Source: Allodiplogaster sudhausi
Lineage: Eukaryota > Nematoda > Chromadorea > Rhabditida > Diplogasteridae
Direction: 5' to 3'
NCBI GenBank assembly: GCA_945643635.1
Contig: CALZFC010000035.1
Coordinates: forward strand, 1,809,501 to 1,873,500
Length of the DNA: 64,000 nt
Under the pieces are notes generated by a model that saw only the letters and a program-made list of their open reading frames with translations, had not been told where the DNA came from and ran no database searches. The position numbers and the translations under genes were made by a program. Below are positions 23,710 through 35,289 of this stretch, piece after piece (positions within the stretch are counted from its first letter, which is position 1; each line of letters begins with the position of its first letter).

Positions 23710-24717
23710 CTACCGAGATGCAGGGCAGCCGGCGTGGAGATGGACGCCGGTTCCAAGGTACAAACGGAGAACGCCAGGGTCGAAAGCGCTGGCACCACCC
23801 ACAGCATTAGCTGGAGCTGAGAGAAGGCCGCCAGAGAACGGGTAGCCCTGTAGGGTGGAGAGCTTCATTAGCATTGGTCAATGAAGAGATGCGATTGGGA
23901 AAGTGAAGGAGAGAAAGAGAGAGATAGAGAGAGAGAGAGTGAGAGAGAGATACGGTGACAGAGAGAGAAAGCGAGAGAGAAAGAGAGAGAACGTGAGAGG
24001 AAGAGATATCACTGTGTCAAGGAAGAGAGAAGATAAACAAGGAGAAAAAGAGACAAAAAATAGTGGACAAGGATTAAAATGATATCCACTTACTTGTAGT
24101 CCCATTCCTCCTACGCCCTGGAATGCGAATGGACTCGTGGCGGAGCTTCCGAGGAATGGAGAGTACGGTTGCTGTCCGTAGGGGTACTGTAGTTGACCGG
24201 CGGTGTATGGGAACTGACCATTACCAAACGGGAAGGGGCCGCTGTAGGGCGAGGGCATCTGAAGGAGCGATGTAAGGGCGGCATTTGAAAAAAGTTTATA
24301 AAATATTTATTTCAAAAAAAAGTTTGCATTTTTCTTCAGACGACTTCTGTCTCATAAATTGAAATCTCATAAATTTAAGGCTCTTCACCTGCTGGAAAGA
24401 TGCCTGAAGCATGGTGGGATTGGGCGCAGCGGCGGAAAGGAACGGCGCCGCTAGAGGCGATGGCGCCGATGTAAGCGACGGAGTGAAGATCTGGCGCGTG
24501 TCATAGTCACTGTAAAAGGAGGAAAAAGAAGCATATTTAGATCGAAGCAGTTATTATTATTTCCACAAAATTTTTATGTTTTAGTGTGTTTTTTCAAGTC
24601 ACTTATTCGTCTACAAGAAAAAATGCATTGCCATTTGTTACACTTTATGGCAACTAACTACGATGTTGCCGATGAGACAATGATGGTCGAGAGGAAGGCG
24701 AAGCGAACACTCGTCAT
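23710..24717 (-). CDS. Secreted Pro/Gly/Tyr-rich protein, 4 exons (divergent paralog 1)
   Basis: Exons (minus) 24717-24662, 24509-24389, 24258-24094 and 23847-23710 join in phase to 159 residues. A signal peptide (MTSVRFAFLSTIIVSS) is followed by a Pro/Ala/Ser-rich segment, then Tyr/Gln/Gly-rich repeats (PYGQQPYSPF). The block PFLGSS.TSPFAFQGVGGMG comes next, then GYPFSGGLLSAP. The last two blocks match the plus-strand gene at 25,567-26,229, so the two are inverted paralogs. The last ~25 residues differ from the paralog because the frame is shifted relative to it, which may be a harmless change or early decay. The function is unknown; the make-up suggests an extracellular structural or antimicrobial-like peptide (inference). 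Confidence 0.75.
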
Positions 24718-25566
24718 TCTCTTCTCTCTTTTTTCTTAATTGGAAAAAAATCATAAAAGATCTTGTAACTATGCAATACATATAAAAATCATAAAATAAT
24801 AACTAGGAAGACAATTAAAAAAAAGTATGAACCAGAAATGTTGTTCATGTCTAATAAGGAGAAAGATCAGACAATTCACCATATCTCATTGTCAGAGGGC
24901 TTTTATAGACAATGGCCAGGCCTTTCGTTGTTTTGAATTAGTAGCGCCAAGGGCAAGCCTCCTTTCTCGAGGTATTAATTTTCTTTAAATCTAATTTTCT
25001 TGGGCGATTGTGAGGAATCTGTTACATTCTACCTCTCTTTCTTACTATATTGCCTCTTACCATGCCATTGAACACTTTCCGTGATTACATGTAATCATTT
25101 CAACCCAATAACTTCTGCATTTTCTCATTCTTCTTCTTCTTGTACATTGTAATCTCTCTTTGTTTCTGTTACCATCTCACTCTCTCTCACTCTTTCTCTC
25201 TCTCTCAATTCTTGCCATGTCTGCCAGTTTCCGGTTCACCCAGTTTATGCATGCACCCAGTTCAGCAACTTTTTCGTTGAGGCTGAAGCCAATCAAAATG
25301 GAGGAAAAGAAGGGAACTTGCAATTAAATGAAAACAAGGACGACAGAGAGAGAGAGAGAAAGAGAGAGAGAGAATGTGAGGATGTAAGGATACGTAGTAT
25401 GGAAGATGAGAGATTAGAGAAACAGAAATGCAGATTCGCTCATGATATTCGGACGAAAGCGAGCAAGGTCATCGAAGTTGACTGGCGAACTCGAGAGAGT
25501 ATAAAAGGGCGGGAAATGCCAACGGAAATCATCAGTCTCAGCAAGCCAATCTCACCTCCTTCAGCA
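24718..25566. promoter_or_regulatory. Shared divergent promoter region
   Basis: The interval separates the two head-to-head paralogs. It has a minus-strand TATAAAAG at 24900-24907 and a plus-strand TATAAAAG at 25500-25507. A GA/CT-rich microsatellite region lies at about 25,170-25,380. A plus-strand open frame through the GA repeat (from 25,318) is low complexity and is not called a gene. Confidence 0.5.
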
Positions 25567-26229
25567 ATGAACTGCCTCGCCGTTCTGCTTGCTCTCTTCG
25601 CCGTTGCCAACGCGTTAGTGCTTCATGTACATTTATTTATATTCATTTATATTTTAATATACTAGTCCCAATGAAAGATAGAACTTAAACCCAGCATTCT
25701 GCTCAGTGTCCAGAAGCGCCAAGTACTGATGTCCTCGGGCGTCGGCCTCTCCGGCTGGCGTTCGCTCGGCTACGGCGGCTGGCCGTATGCCTCGTACGGC
25801 TACGGCTACCCGCCTTTCCTCGGAAGCTCCATCGCGAGTCCATTCGGATTCCACGGCGTCGGAGGGATGGGACTAGCAGTGAGTTGTTTTATTCTCTTTA
25901 TCCTTGTCCACTGTCTTTATCTCTGACTTTATTTTTCCTCCCTCTCCCTTGACACACTGATATTTCCCCCTACAACGTTCTCCACTTCACTCCATCAATC
26001 TTTCGTTCTAGAACTGGTTACTTCTTTCTCCCTTTCCAAATCCCACCTCTTCATTGATCTCTGCTAATGAAACCCCACCCTTCAGGGCTACCCGTTCCAT
26101 GGCGGCCTTCTCTCTGCTCCCGCGACCGCTGTGGCTGGCGTGGCGCCCGTAGTTTCAACCGTGGCGCCCATCTCCACGCTGGTTCCCAATGATATCATCT
26201 CGGTAGCACCAATCGGCATCGCAAAATGA
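25567..26229 (+). CDS. Secreted Gly/Tyr/Pro-rich protein, 3 exons (divergent paralog 2)
   Basis: Exons 25567-25613, 25695-25878 and 26086-26229 join in phase to 124 residues. A signal peptide (MNCLAVLLALFAVANA) is followed by a dibasic KR site (VQKRQVLM). A Gly/Tyr/Trp-rich block follows (GYGGWPYASYGYGYPP), then PFLGSSIASPFGFHGVGGMG, and then GYPFHGGLLSAP with a Val/Ala/Pro tail. The KR site suggests propeptide cleavage, as in secreted peptide precursors (inference). A TATA box lies 67 bp upstream and an AATAAA at about 26,392. It is paired head-to-head with its inverted paralog at 23,710-24,717. Confidence 0.8.
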
Positions 26230-26895
26230 GATCAATCCTGCGAGTTCTAAACAATCGGTGCATGTAATCATCATCATCTTCTCTCTCTTTTGTCTTTTGC
26301 AACTTACTCTTTCTTTACAGCCAGCTCAATGTACCTATTGAACATACAAGATCACCTAGACTTTTTATCACTCTAAAAATTAAGGAAAGCGAATAAAGAA
26401 GAAATTGTGTGAATTTATAAAATGAATCAAGACATAAATGCCATGACAGAAACTTTAGTTTTATATTGGCTTCAAACTAAGTATGTATGTAAGTGAGGAT
26501 GATCTTCCCTTAATTTGAAATATAAAATCTTAGACTGGGAGTCCAAGTATCCGTAAATATATGAAGGTCCATTGCCATGTTAAAAAATGTGTAAGATTTT
26601 ACATTTTATACCACGGGTCCTTGGGGAGTATCGTCAATCAGTTTGAAGCCTATCTGAAGCAAAAAAAGCTTCATATATTTACGGAACTCAATCTTCCTGG
26701 ATACTTCCTATCCAACATTTTAAATTTTACATCACAGACACTTGAGGAGTAGTATCCTCACTTAGTTTGAAGTCAATCTGAATTGCCGATCTAAATATAA
26801 GATTTCAATGTGTGTAAGATAGTGTAAGATTGCAAAATCATTATTTATTTCGTTATGGATCAATCGATCAAGAAGGCCTCCGTGGGAAAATGGGC
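26230..26895. other. Intergenic, no gene seen
   Basis: 3' UTR of the plus-strand gene, then AT-rich sequence with two similar ~60-bp segments around 26,560 and 26,690. No coding signal. Confidence 0.4.
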
Positions 26896-28602
26896 CTATT
26901 GGGGGCCACAGAGATTGCACGACTTGGCGCAGTACTCAATCTTCTCATCCAAAGAGAAGACCTTTTCCGTACAGAAGCCAATTGCAACCATTCCCGCGCA
27001 GCTGCGAAGAAATGAAATGTTTACTCATTTTTTCTAAATATATGTTATAAAGTTCGAAACTAACTCGGTTCTCTTGTCTTCGCAAGGAGTGGAGTCTGTC
27101 GAACTTGATTCATCAGCAGTGGACGCGCTCGTATAGTCAGAAAAAGTGTCAGTTGACTCAGGCGCTACGCTCGAGTTTTCCTCACCATCAGCATCACAAA
27201 GGTTGCACGACTTGCCGCAGAACTTTTTCTTCTCAGCCAAGGTGAAGCGGTCATAATTGCAGAAGGCAAAAGCAGCCAGGAAAGAGCACCAGCTACAAAG
27301 AAAATAGCAAGTCTTTCTAAATTTACTATATTCTACAGTGCAAAACTAACTCGGCATTCTTATCTCCGCAAGTATCAGTTGACTCAGTCACAACGCTCGT
27401 ATTTTCCTCACCAATAGCAGAGCAGAGGTTGCATGACTTGGCACAGTATTGAATCTTTTAATTCTGTGAGAATTCGTCCAATTTGCAGAAGCCGGTGGGT
27501 ACCAACTCTGCGCACCTGATAATATGCCTGTTGCATTTTAAATTTTAAGTGGCATTATAGATTTGTTGTCAATTAAAAAAAGTATATATTGTATCTTTAA
27601 AAAGGAATTCAGAGAATTTCTTACCACGAATGGTTGTCCTCGCAAGAAACCGAAGAATTGCTGGATGTGATGTTCGTTGGCTGAGTCGAATTGGATGGCG
27701 AATCGCAAAGATTGCATGACACTCCACAAATTTCCTTCTTTTGTTCCAGCGTGTAACCCGGGTGGTCACAGAAGTTTTCCACCCAACCATTAACGCAACT
27801 GTAAGGCAAAGTGTGATCATTGAATGGAATTTGAATCTTACGAGCTATTCAGATCTATTGGGTGATACACTCTTGAAGATTTTCTTCCTTGCTGACCTGG
27901 GATAGCTGTCCTGACAACGACCGGTTGATGGTTCAAAAGTGGTGGAAGGGAACTCGAAGAAAGAATCTGTTATCTTAGCGGACTCAGTAGAACTGTCTTC
28001 AACGTTGACATCACAAAGATTGCACGACTTGGCACAAATTTCCTTCTTATATTCCACTGTGTAATCAGGATGGCTGCAGAAGTTTTCCACGTATCCATTG
28101 GCGCACCTGAGAAGAGCGGGAGGTATTATGCGCAAATGAATTGATTACTTTATAAATAGACCTCATTGACTGCGCTTAAAGGAGGTATCCGGGGAATAAT
28201 TAATTTAGGTTTTTTATATATGAACATGTTCATCTTGGCTTAAAACATGTATCCAGAAGATTTGAGCGATTTTCTTCCATTACATTCTGAGCAATAGTAA
28301 CTTGAAAACTGGCGGGTAGAGAATTAGCTACTGTTGGTCAGAGCCGCCCTCCTATTTCACATGCGCTCTCGACCGAGCGACAGGCAACTTTTGGAGCGCG
28401 CGCATTCAAACTTGTTCTCTAGCGCTACTGTATAATTATTCGCCGGATACTTCCTTTAAACAGAGGATAGAAATAACATTAGATAAAATCTTTCTCCTTT
28501 TCTAACTGACCCCTCATAACGGTCCTCGCAGACCCCTGATGATCGCGTAACATCGAAGACCGCGAAGAGGAGCGTGAAGCCGAGGAGAAGATAGCAGGTC
28601 AT
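26896..28602 (-). pseudogene. Secreted five-ShKT-domain protein, copy 1, nonsense codon
   Basis: Exons (minus) 28602-28511, 28106-27897, 27798-27625, 27515-27351, 27292-27065 and 27001-26896 match copy 2 at 33,691-35,164 exon by exon, all introns in phase 2. A signal peptide (MTCYLLLGFTLLFAVF) precedes five six-cysteine ShKT domains separated by Ser/Thr/Glu linkers. In the third domain a TAA (27460-27458) replaces the GAA of copy 2, between SQN and KIQYCAKSC. Exons downstream are otherwise intact, so the lesion is recent. ShKT domains occur in many secreted nematode proteins. Here the cysteines sit in the usual order, ending CxxxCxxC. Confidence 0.8.
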
Positions 28603-28702
28603 GACAGAGGATTCTGTAGTGTAAGAGAAATAACAATGATTTAAAAGTGAACAAAGAATTCTGATTATGAAGCGGCTTGTGGCATGGAACTTCCAGTAGC
28701 CA

Positions 28703-28710
28703 CTTTTATA
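28703..28710 (-). promoter_or_regulatory. TATA box of ShKT copy 1
   Basis: Minus-strand TATAAAAG about 100 bp upstream of the ATG at 28602; the equivalent box is kept in copy 2 (35265-35272). Confidence 0.55.
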
Positions 28711-28719
28711 ACGAAGATC

Positions 28720-29084
28720 TTTCTTTGCACAGGTTTGCCACATTCTCGATGCTGCATCAAAGCGACGTTTTTATGCTCAAAAATTCGAAGTATTTGCTCT
28801 GCTTAAAGTTATCCGTCCTCTTTAGTGTTATGACTCGCACATATTTTTAGACCATTTGTTTGCAGTTTAAATGAAATAGTTGAAATTATACATTATCATT
28901 TGCATGATCGTTAAATGTTCTTTAGAATAAACATTTAAAGGGGATATTTTTTTGCAAAGTTCGTTGCGAAGTGTACCACACCTCACCGTCTCAGAGAGTC
29001 TTCTGTTTCTTTTGTTTCATTTTCTGTTTTGTTTTAAAGATTGCCCTTAAAAATCATGGGCTTTTTATTTACTTATCTTCTCTC
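28720..29084. other. Duplicated 5' flank of the ShKT gene
   Basis: Matches the region upstream of copy 2 (about 35,290-35,460). The match breaks off near 28,900-28,950, where unrelated sequence begins. Confidence 0.45.
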
Positions 29085-29159
29085 GCCCTTGACACACTTA
29101 TATGTATCTCTCCCTCTCACTATCTCCGCTTCACTAAATCAATCTTTCGTTCTCCAAAT

Positions 29160-29190
<31 letters not shown>

Positions 29191-29290
29191 TTCTGTCTCT
29201 CTCTCTCTCTTTATCTGTTCGCTTTCCGTATCCCACCTCGTTAATGACCTTTGCTAATGAAACTCCACCCTTCAGGGCTACCCCTTGTCT
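29085..29290 (+). repeat. Stray fragment of the 25,567-26,229 gene (intron 2 / exon 3 edge)
   Basis: Matches about 25,948-26,095: the intron text around CCCTTGACACACTGATA and the acceptor CCACCCTTCAGGGCTACCC. It has an expanded CT microsatellite in the middle. Only the first codons of exon 3 are present, so nothing is encoded. Confidence 0.65.
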
Positions 29291-29459
29291 TATTTTGATT
29301 CATTTTTTGTTTTGTTTTGAAGATTGCCCTTAAAAATCATGTCCTTTTTATAAAGAAGTCATTGTCGTAGTGACCTAATTTTTTTTTGTTTTCGACGCGT
29401 TATGCCGTATTACAATTAGGATCTTTTACGTATGGAGCTAAACTTAGGGTCCACAGAAC

Positions 29460-30200
29460 GAAAACGTTACGAAATTTCGAATATCTTTCTTTGCACAGGT
29501 TTGTCACTTTCTCGATGCTGCATCAAAGCGAAGTTTTTATGGGCCCATATGCATTCTATCCATATTTAGTCCCATGAAGATTTGCAGTCGCACATATTTT
29601 TTAGAGCATTTGTTTGCAGTTTAATTGAAAGAGTTGAAGTTATATTCGATTTGGTTATTGTTTTTATTTACATGTAAAGACATTTTATTGCACATCATTT
29701 TAATTTATTCCAGTACTAATTTGATATCAACTTGTCAGCCAATTATGAGAGTACATGCGCACTAAATCAAGAGTTGTTTCTATGCAACTTTTAAATTATG
29801 TTTTAATGTTCAATAAAACTGTTGATTTTTTTATTCAAACAGCACAATCTTAAAAATTCGAATTTTCCCCTTCCGTATGCTTCACATTCTTCGTTCTCTA
29901 ACCTTTACCATTTCTCGTTTTAAAACTGCATCGGAGGCCACGAGTTTCATTGCCAGAGAAATGTGTTTATTTTATATGACTTTCACGCGTGGGCGGCCCA
30001 ACAATATGCCCGGCAGTCATGATTTTGGTACGATTCGCAAGAGGAGAGTGGCCGGCGTGGATTCATTGCCGGAGCCCATGCCAAAGTCGGAAGGGTCTGT
30101 TCAAACAACAGTTCTGAGTTGCTCCTTGTTGTCAAAGAACCAAATTAATTCATGTATTTACTTATTGTATTGTGTATCTCTTCGATTTGTTTTTGCTTGT
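29460..30200. repeat. Second copy of ShKT upstream flank
   Basis: Collinear with about 35,270-36,110, including the stretch CTTTGCACAGGTTTG.CAC and the segment around GGCAGTCATGATTTTGGT. Together with 28,720-28,900 this shows that the copy 1 flank was broken and partly repeated. Confidence 0.6.
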
Positions 30201-30419
30201 TCTGCGATAAACATATAATGTCTTATGACAAATTTTCAACATCACAAGCTCAATGAAAAAGGAAAATCGTTAAGAGAAAAAATTGTTAATTATCGTTTTT
30301 TTAAATTCAAAATTTTTCTGTATTCTCGGACAGCTATTTCAATCAAGTTGTGTCGCAATACTTGAAGATAAAAGCCGTAATATATCACATTGAAATAGAA
30401 TAAATGTCATAGACAACGT

Positions 30420-30750
30420 GGACATTTTCATATCGTTCATCCGCCGCCATATGAAGGCTGTCATAAGACAGTCGGCTATCAAAGGATGTCTCGGTGGTAT
30501 TTCCTTTCATCAGTCGAATGACAGAGGCTTCCGCCGCATTTGCGAAATGCACATCCGCTTTCCTTGTTACTGCTTTTCATGATTATATTATATGTACATA
30601 AATGTCTTTTTTGTGTCGACATTTCTACATTCTAAGTGATGTCGAATACCTTTTTATGTTATTATTTTTTCTATAAAGATATTTAGAAAACCGCAATGAT
30701 AGAGTGTACATTCCTTTTATTTCCTTGAAGACTAATAATACGTAAAAATT
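30420..30750 (+). repeat. Remnant of chemoreceptor 3' flank
   Basis: Matches 12,100-12,400 downstream of receptor copy B. Shared blocks include CGTTCATCCGC, CATAAGACAGTCGGC, CAGTCGAATGACAGAGGC and CATTCCTTTTATTTCCTTGAAGA. No receptor exon remains, so this is a displaced piece of a fourth unit. Confidence 0.7.
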
Positions 30751-33690
30751 TATATGACGCAGGGCGAGCGTAACGATCATCTATTGCATGATAGTGGCAG
30801 TCTCCGAGCGACGGAACTGTTGCATAGCAGGACGCGATTGTCTGCCCCGCTACCAGGAGCTGACGCGTTTGATGTGGACTGCAGGCTGTTAGCTACAACA
30901 TGTGATCAGAACAATGATTTTCTATGATACGGTTAACAAAAATTACCAACCGCTTGAGGGCACGCACTTGCGGATCGCCGGCATGTCTTCCTCTCGCTGT
31001 CGCTCCGGCTACTCCAACAGCGCGGGAGATGATTTGCTACTCGAGCAAGGCAGCAGAGCGTCCACGAATGTCGATGCGCTGTAACGTTTGATCATATGTA
31101 GGAGTAGTAAATACACACGATAGACGATATGTAGGAGGATAAACACTAACAGATTCGTGTTGAGAATAGCTGTGTTCTCAGCAGCCATGATCGTAGACTC
31201 TAAACAAATTTCACGAAGATCGGGTTCTGAATAATAAAATGAATTTTAAAAAGTGAGAACGGGATTCGAAAGGACCCCTGGACACTGTGTACTTGATTAT
31301 GAGACTACCGGCCAACTACTTCTTGAAAATCCCCCCGCCCCCCACTCGCAATTACTAAAAAGGTAATGTATAACAACATTTGGCCAAAATGACGTTTTTT
31401 TTAAAGCGACAACTTAAGAAATGAAGAAAAAGGTAGCTCTCTCCCGTTTTGACGGCGAATTGAAGAGGAAAGAAGCCTAAAAGTTTTTTTTACTTCTTAT
31501 TTTAAATTTCTTTTAATTGTTTATTATCAAAATATTTTCATCAAATTACCTTTGGAAATGATCCAGCTCCACAAGTATGACATTCTTTTGCACTGTTCCG
31601 GTTCCTGAGTCGCAGAGACGACTTAGGAAGATGTTCTTCGAAACATAAAAATACAATTTTTACTCCTTTTAGGATCTCTCTCATTCATTGGCACCAAATT
31701 GAAGTTTCAATTTTAAAAGGTCAAAGGGCTTCCGTACTCCGGCAGCTTTTTGTTGGGCGGTACCCAAAAGGGTGCGCGGTTTCAAACCCTACTCCAAGCA
31801 AAAACCTTTCGAACAGATGCGCTACACAGAACATGTGGAGACGGGAAATGTAGGCGAATCAAATGCAATCGTAGTAAATTGCGTTAGCTGAAAATATGTG
31901 AATTCGTTTCCTCCCGTATTTTGAAAAAAAATTTCTATGTAAATTCGCTGTATGAAAACTCTTTTTCACCTGATGTCAAAGTTCTCAAGTTGATCGGATA
32001 TGAATCAAGGCTGTGAACATGGAGCTCCGTTTATGGGAGCAGTCCTTAACTAAACTAATTAAGTACATATATCTGCTTATTAAACGTGACATGGGAAACT
32101 GGGCAATCGTAATCAAATTTGGCACATAATATGTATTCACACGGAGCATAGATGGAAAAGGAAAAGCTCTGTTTGGAAAGAAGTCTTGGCGGTTCACGAA
32201 AGGAGAGTCACGCATAGCGCGCGAGAGAGGGAGAGAAGGAGAGAGAGAGTGACTGAGAAGGGCGCGAGGGAGAGCGACAGAATGATGTTTAAGCGAAAGA
32301 TGGAGGCTTTAACTAAGAGAATGCGGAGAGACGAGAAGCGAAATGTGTGATAGCTATGGAGAGTGAACTGAAAAAAAGAAATGAATTGAGAGAAATGGAT
32401 GACTCAAATATTAAGGGGTCGAGCCAGACGCATAACCTCCTCTCATTTCATACCTCGTGGATGGCAGATCCCAGTAATACTCTCTAAATTTCTTTCTCTA
32501 TATGTATCATTCTCTCATTATTAATCTATACTTTTCCCAGCCGCCATACCAATTTTATTTTGCTATATGCTGATAATTTATATTTTCCTTATTATAGCAT
32601 GAAAAAATAATAAAGCATTTTCCTTCAAATAAAAAGTCGGTCTCAGTTGTCCCGCAGTGCTATCTTCTTCGCAACCGATGGAAAATAAAAGATAAGGCAG
32701 AATAGCATCATAAAATTAGCATGTAAACAGAAATATCCAGAGAAAAGAAGAGAAAAATTGAGCATTAGTGGTGGAAGTCATAGAGTCGGAAAATTGGTTT
32801 AGTGTAACTGATTTAAAAATTGAGACAAGGATCTTTCACCGTCTGTCGGCGTCCTTGTAGAAATGAAATCAATCTAATGTTTGATAGGAATGTCTTGATG
32901 ATTGCTCCGACGATATGTTTTTAATTTCCCTTCCTTTTCTGTTAGAGGAATGTTTTGAGAAGTGCTCGATTCCCAAATGGTCCTAGCATTGAAAATGCTG
33001 TCTTAATTATGATATCTGGAGGCAGAAGACTAAATGAGGCAATTCTTAATTAGTAGCTTTGTTTGTCATGACTCTGCTTTATGGCAGCTCAAGTTGAATC
33101 TAACAGTCGTCAATTGTCGCCCAATGGCGCAAAGACTTGTTGTCCAGATTGAAATGTCGCGGGATTATGCATTCGGACCTCAAACGTCTTGAGAAGTGCA
33201 AATTTCACTGCCAAGCAATGATATCTTTCAAAAAACGATGCGCTAGCCTTCGCTTTCTTTAAAAAAAAATCAATATTCAGAGAGGGAAGAGGGAGAGAAA
33301 GAAGAGAGGGATTGAGTGGGAGAGGGAGAAGGGGAGAGGTGACGATGGCCGCCAAAGAAGCCGAAAAGGAGGGTGAAAGGGCATTTCTTTCGGAATGGTA
33401 GAAATAATGAAAAACTGCATTGACGAGATATGTAACTGATTTCCACTGATTTAAAAAAAAATAATAAACTTTCTCATTGAAAAAAAACATTTTCTAAATT
33501 CGGAATGCTTCATCAAACTCTTATCGTTAGTTGTATTTGATGCAGCTTCTTTGATTTATTTTCTGTGGAAAACGACCATTATGACCCTATCTATAAGATT
33601 TCAATATGTGCAAGATAGTGTCAGATTGCAAAATCATTATTTATTTCGTCTTGGATCAATCGATCAAGAAGGCCTCCTTGGGAAATCCGC
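30751..33690. other. Mostly non-coding; one unassigned GC-rich island
   Basis: 30,770-31,085 is GC-richer, with open stretches on both strands, but matches nothing I recognise. 31,100-33,690 is AT-rich with GA-rich runs (32,220-32,290; 33,285-33,340) and no supported gene. Confidence 0.35.
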
Positions 33691-34390
33691 CTATTGGGGG
33701 CCACAGAGATTGCACGACTTGGCGCAGTACTCAATCTTCTCAGCCAAAGAGAAGACCTTTTCCGTGCAGAAGCCAATTGAAACCATTGCCGCGCAGCTGC
33801 GAAGAAATGAAATGTATACTCATTTTTTCTAAATATATATGTTATAAAGTGTAAAACTAACTCGGTTCTCTTGTCTTCGCAAGGAGTGGAGTCTGTCGAA
33901 CATGATTCATCAGCAGTGGACGCGCTCGTATAGTCAGAGAAAGTGTCAGTTGACTCAGGCGCTACGCTCGAGTTTTCCTCACCATCAGCATCACAAAGGT
34001 TGCACGACTTGCCGCAGAACTTCTTCTTCTCAGCCAAAGTGAAGCGGTCATAATTGCAGAAGGCAAAAGCAGCCAGGAAAGAGCACCAGCTACAAAGAAA
34101 ATAGCAAGCCTTTCTAAATATACTATATTTTACAGTGCAAAACTAACTCGGCATTTTTATCTCCGCAAGTATCAGTTGACTCATTCACAACGCTCGTATT
34201 TTCCTCAGCAATAGCAGAGCAGAGGTTGCATGACTTGGCACAGTATTGAATCTTTTCATTCTGTGAGAATTCGCCCAATTTGCAGAAGCCGGTGGGTACC
34301 AACTCTGCGCACCTGATAATAAGCCTGTTGTATTTAAATTTTACGTGGCATTAATGATTTCTTGCTATTAAAAAAGATATATATATATAC

Positions 34391-34444
<54 letters not shown>

Positions 34445-35164
34445 CAGAATAACTAACCACAAATGGTTGTCCTCGCAAGAAACCGCAGAATCCGTTGAAT
34501 TGCTGGATGTAATGTTCGTTGGCTGAGTCGAATTGGATGGCGAATCGCAAAGATTGCATGACACTCCACAAATTTCCTTCTTTTGTTCCAGCGTGTAACC
34601 CGGGTGGTCACAGAAGTTTTCCACCCAACCATTAACGCAACTGTAAGGCAAAGTGTGATCATTGAATGGAATTTGAATCTTGCGAGCTATTCAGATCTAT
34701 TGGGTGATACACTCTTGAAGATTTTCTTCCTTGCTGACCTGGGATAGCTGTCCTGACAACGACCGGTTGATGGTTCAAACGTGGTGGAAGGGAACTCGAA
34801 GAAAGAATCTGTTGTCTCAGCGGACTCAGTAGAACTGTCTTCAACGTTGACATCACAAAGATTGCACGACTTGGCACAAATTTCCTTCTTATATTCCACT
34901 GTGTAATTAGGATGGCTGCAGAAGTTTTCCACGTATGAATTGGCGCACCTGATCACAAGAGTATTGACTACTTTACGAGAGTTTTGATTACTTTATAAAT
35001 AGACCTCATCGACTGTGCTTAAACAGAGGATATAACTAAATTAGATAAAATCTTGCTACTTTAGTAACTGACCCCTCATAACGGTCCTCGCAGACCCCTG
35101 ATGATCGCGTTACATCGAAGACCGCGAAGATTAGCGTGAAGCCGAGGAGAAGATAGCAGGTCAT
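33691..35164 (-). CDS. Secreted protein with five ShKT domains (copy 2, intact)
   Basis: Exons (minus) 35164-35073, 34948-34739, 34640-34458, 34312-34148, 34089-33862 and 33796-33691 total 984 bases, giving 327 residues. A signal peptide is followed by five ShKT domains, each with six cysteines ending in C..C..C (CAKSCNLC, CGVSCNLC, CAKSCNLC, CGKSCNLC, CAKSCNLC). The domains are split so that each intron falls just before the second cysteine, always in phase 2, so exons can be duplicated without frame change. Ser/Thr/Glu linkers join the domains. Copy 2 has three extra linker residues relative to copy 1 and an AT microsatellite (34,374-34,442) in one intron. The role is unknown; such proteins are secreted and some contribute to cuticle or defence. 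Confidence 0.85.
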
Positions 35165-35264
35165 GACAGAGGATTCTGTAGTGTAAGAGAAATAACAATG
35201 ATTTAAAAGTGAACAAAGAATTCTGATTATGAAGCAGCTTGTGGCATGGAACTTCCAGCAGCCG

Positions 35265-35272
35265 CTTTTATA
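35265..35272 (-). promoter_or_regulatory. TATA box of ShKT copy 2
   Basis: Minus-strand TATAAAAG about 100 bp upstream of the ATG at 35164. Confidence 0.55.
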
Positions 35273-35289
35273 TCGAAGATCTTTCTTTG

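Noticed and set aside
25318..25665. Plus-strand 115-codon frame before the peptide gene
   Set aside because: It crosses a GA repeat and the TATA box and is out of frame with the signal peptide ATG.
31740..31810. tRNA-like stretch around GGTTTCAAACCC
   Set aside because: Stems do not pair over a tRNA length, and there is no clear A box.
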